Positions 61,274 through 64,000 of a DNA stretch of 64,000 nt are shown here, one piece after another (the stretch's first letter is position 1; each line of letters begins with the position of its first letter). Both the position numbers and the translations under genes were made by a program. This DNA is from Schistocephalus solidus (Eukaryota > Platyhelminthes > Cestoda > Diphyllobothriidea > Diphyllobothriidae), in assembly GCA_017591395.1 (NCBI GenBank), contig WEDG01003977.1, positions 123,642 through 187,641 of the forward strand. Reading direction: 5' to 3'. The notes under the pieces are model-generated. The model did not search any database and was not told the DNA's origin. It saw only the letters and a program-made list of their open reading frames with translations.

Positions 61274-63654
61274 ATGGAAGGGAGAGGAGGGACATATGGA
61301 CAAATGCAAGAATCAGCAAGTGAAAGTGTCTGTGTATGGGAGGGGTGGGGTAGGGCGGGGGGCGGTGATACAACAGCCGGCACCTACACCAGGGTAGTGG
61401 GGCGTGTGGTGGCGACAAAACGAAGACGCACATGCTGACCAGTAAAGACGCGAACGCGCGTCCGTAAGCAAACTGATAGTGCGCTGCTGATAATTGCAAA
61501 AAGGTGCAAGATACCAGGATTGGGAGAGGAGAGGAGGTGGGGGGGGGAGAGTAAATTATCACCTGCTGCGACGCAGACACCCACCCGCAGACACGCACAT
61601 CACTTCCTTGCACTCAGCGCAAAACAAACTTCAAAATGTAGCATCTTACAGAAGAGGGTTGGGGGCGAGAGGCGAGGGGACGTTGACTGGAAGAAAAGCA
61701 ATAAGGAGTTGGACGGAGACACGATGGAGGCAGGCGTAGAAGGGGAGGATGATATTGGACACGCGTGGTCACAGGTCGGCGCCGTTAGAACCACCCAGTG
61801 CATTAGCGCACAACGATGATACCGGTGCTGGTGCAAAGATGCCGTCTGTGAGATAATGGTTGTTCGGAGGTGCCATACCGCCGTTGCCGACACCTTCCTC
61901 CGTCGCCCCCCGCTTAGCCCGTTACTGGTCACTACCGTGAAGTTGCAGAAAAAATATAAGACGACGGTACCAATGCTGCTGCTGCTGCTGCTGCTAAAGG
62001 CGACGAGGCACACTGACACATTGGGTGTGTGCCAAATAAGAGGCGTTAATGGACTGTAGTCCATAAAACACTAACGGACAGCAGTGGAGACAGAAGAGGA
62101 CGCCCGGGGAATGCGTGTGTGGCGGTGGAGAAGGAGGATGGGGGAGGAAAACTTGGTATCTCTGTCTCTCCCTTCCTCCTGTTCTTCACCGGCCATCACC
62201 TTGCCAGCCAGAGAGATTGAAGTAGGCGATTTGGATTAGCAACCAGCCACTGTTTCGGACATTGTACAAACGCTTCACTCACACGTAAGGACAAGACGGC
62301 GCAATCACACCGCCAGTTTTGTGGACGGAGACGACTTGAGAAATATTGTCTCTTGTTTTAAATTAACTTGTAAAAGCACATACAGGGAGTCAAAGTGCTT
62401 GAAAAGACAGGAAACTATGAACTTATCTCCTCCAAACTATTATACTAATAACTAGATTTTTCAGGTTCACCACAGGTTTTCCTTCCTTCTATAACCAGGC
62501 TTTCGCTTCCAAAGGGGATATGACTTGTAATATCTCGAAAAAAGCCCCGCTGAAACAAAAGAAATCAATATAAAAATATCCAAAAATTCAAGTGGTATCA
62601 TTTGTTATTTTGCTGTTTTATTATATTTTGGGAACATATTAAAGTTAACTCCGTGTTTCAACGGTTTTGCTGCGATGTATTAATTGGTACTGTTCTTACA
62701 CCGACTAACTTAAACCTAGCATAGGGAAGTTAAATAAAAATGAAACTACTCGAACTGTGACTGTTGCTACCACAACAGCTAATGCCACAAATAAGAACAG
62801 TGTAAATATATTCAAAGGGGCTTGATGCCATTGCTCGTGTTTTAGATGTCGTCTAACTTTTTAATGCAATGACATCTGCCTCTGATATATCCAAAGTAGC
62901 AGTAGGCCAACCAAAGCCAGTGCACTATCTTCTAAAACGCGGGCGAACGGCAAAACATCCGGGCAGTCAGTTTTGCAGTTTTCGTACGCCTTGCCATTGA
63001 AAACAAATGTAAAATATATAATACAGCTTAATGTAAGGCCTAATTCGAAAAGAAATAAAATTATATTTTATAACTTTTTCCAATTTTCTCTCATATTGCA
63101 ATTCCAAGCAGTTAATTGGTCATCTTTTATGAACAGAAAAGGTAGTTATATATGAAAAGGGTGATACGTTACGGAATTGTGAGTTACATTTGAGAAATTT
63201 TTGCTACTTCATTATCAACTTAATCTGTTGACGGCGCACTTTAAGCTGCACTTCTATAAGCATTCCATTATTCACGATGTGGAAGGTATGTTAAGAAAGT
63301 CAAGGGAGACTGTACTGAGTATTCCCGGCTTCTCCACCATAATGATCGTCTGTCAGCCCTATGCCGATAAGGCGTGAGATTCGAGCCGATGGTTGTTTGT
63401 TCACAGAGCATTTAAGTCAAACGTCCCTCTTTTTAATTGACTAACATCCCTAGAAGAAAGGAAGAGGCATGCGTCTCTGTACAATAAAATATATGAAGTG
63501 TCACTTTCATACTTTCAAGAGGCTGTGCATTCGGCTTCAATAAAAAAGGAAGTGTGCTTATACGTGTACTAGCCGTGCAAATGTAAGACCTGCTATGGAA
63601 AACAATGAACCTATCGACCGCACTGTAGATTTTCGTTTAGCTACTACATTATTT
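60703..63654. other. Gene-free stretch with GC-rich island (61.1-62.3 kb), (GT)n and (GCT)n
   Basis: A GT dinucleotide repeat lies at 61235-61272 and a TGC trinucleotide repeat at 61974-61995 within a GC-rich block. The block may be a promoter or untranslated exon. Open frames of about 150 codons on the minus strand (61149-61613 and 61600-62064) are repeat-driven and lack domains. From 62.3 kb on the sequence is AT-rich with nothing supported. Confidence 0.4.
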
Positions 63655-63671
63655 CTGGTGAACCCCCACAG

Positions 63672-63725
<54 letters not shown>

Positions 63726-63742
63726 AGTGTGGGGTTCACCGA
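63655..63742. repeat. (TA)n microsatellite inside an inverted repeat
   Basis: An uninterrupted TA tract (about 63673-63722) is flanked by GGTGAACCCC on the left and GGGGTTCACC on the right. The pair could form a hairpin or cruciform with the TA tract as its stem extension. Confidence 0.85.
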
Positions 63743-63859
63743 TCTGGTTAAGGAACACGTGTGTTCTGTTGTGCCTTGGAGCTCACTTTAGAGCCCTCGC
63801 GGGCAGTCGCATTGCGACTTAACGTATGTGGATAAGGTGGAACCGACAAGGACAAGGGA

Positions 63860-63996
63860 GACCGGAATGGCCATTTCTGGCTTATTAGCTATCATCAGCC
63901 AATCATACCCAATCCCGGGTGTGGATCACCCGTGATTCGAACCCGCGACCTTTGGTCATTGAGTGTAATGCTCTACGATTGAGCCACGGGCCCGTT
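63860..63996 (-). mobile_element. tRNA-derived SINE (type B)
   Basis: On the minus strand a tRNA-like head starts near 63994 with GGGCCCGTGGCTCAATCG. It has a perfect D stem (GCTC/GAGC) and a B box in GCGGGTTCGAATCACGG. The body after the head reads GGGTGATCCACACCCGGG and then TAAGCCAGAAATGGCCATTC, which matches the right arm of the SINE at 16945-17076. The anticodon arm pairs poorly, so this is not a working tRNA. It lies about 120 bases from the TA inverted repeat and close to the window end. Confidence 0.75.
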
Positions 63997-64000
63997 GTTT

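Noticed and set aside
61149..62064. Two overlapping minus-strand frames of about 154 codons each
   Set aside because: They run across GT and GCT repeats and GC-rich sequence, show no domain, and have no paired splice sites.
63935..63994. A functional tRNA gene on the minus strand
   Set aside because: The anticodon arm does not pair well and the body after the head matches another SINE copy.

Overview
The window looks like a repeat-rich eukaryotic nuclear genome, most likely a flatworm and probably a diphyllobothriidean tapeworm. It shows one host gene with spliced coding exons and very long introns, fossil non-LTR retrotransposons (LINEs), tRNA-derived SINEs, mariner relics and many microsatellites. 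There are no operons or bacterial signals. The lineage call is an inference: the LINE with C-terminal C2H2 fingers and linkers reading GEPVPGAP matches my memory of proteins predicted in diphyllobothriid genomes, and no search was run.

The only convincing host gene is on the minus strand in the first 12 kb. It is a C2H2 zinc-finger protein with three coding exons in view: 11845-11275, 3980-3366 and 249-1, the last running off the window. Splice sites and phases agree at both junctions, and intron 1 splits the second zinc finger exactly. A GC-rich stretch at about 11.9-12.4 kb is the likely promoter or 5' UTR region.

From 14 kb to the end the window is mostly transposon debris. A near-complete but dead LINE lies on the minus strand at about 23.7-28.5 kb: APE endonuclease, reverse transcriptase, a C-terminal C2H2 tail and a long 3' UTR. 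A 5'-truncated copy lies on the plus strand at about 50.6-51.9 kb. About a dozen further fragments of the 3' UTR are scattered through the window; most share the same terminal edge and differ in length, as 5'-truncated LINE copies do. A second LINE family is at 44.1-46.3 kb, its APE and RT parts separated by a 325-bp TC tract and its RT catalytic motif deleted. Further relics are a LINE fragment at 56.1-56.4 kb and mariner transposase fragments at 47.4-48.2 kb (minus) and 56.8-57.0 kb (plus).

Small non-autonomous elements include two tRNA-derived SINE types (16.9, 20.7-21.0, 36.1-36.3 and 63.9 kb), a foldback element whose interior resembles degenerate telomere repeats (32.4-32.8 kb, with a half copy at 14.6-15.0 kb), and a diverged 1.2-kb repeat of unknown type present twice (29.8-31.1 and 32.9-34.1 kb).

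The rest is AT-rich sequence without recognisable genes, broken by GC-rich, microsatellite-bearing islands at about 15.6-16.3, 36.5-37.4, 52.6-53.5 and 61.1-62.3 kb that could be promoters or untranslated exons.
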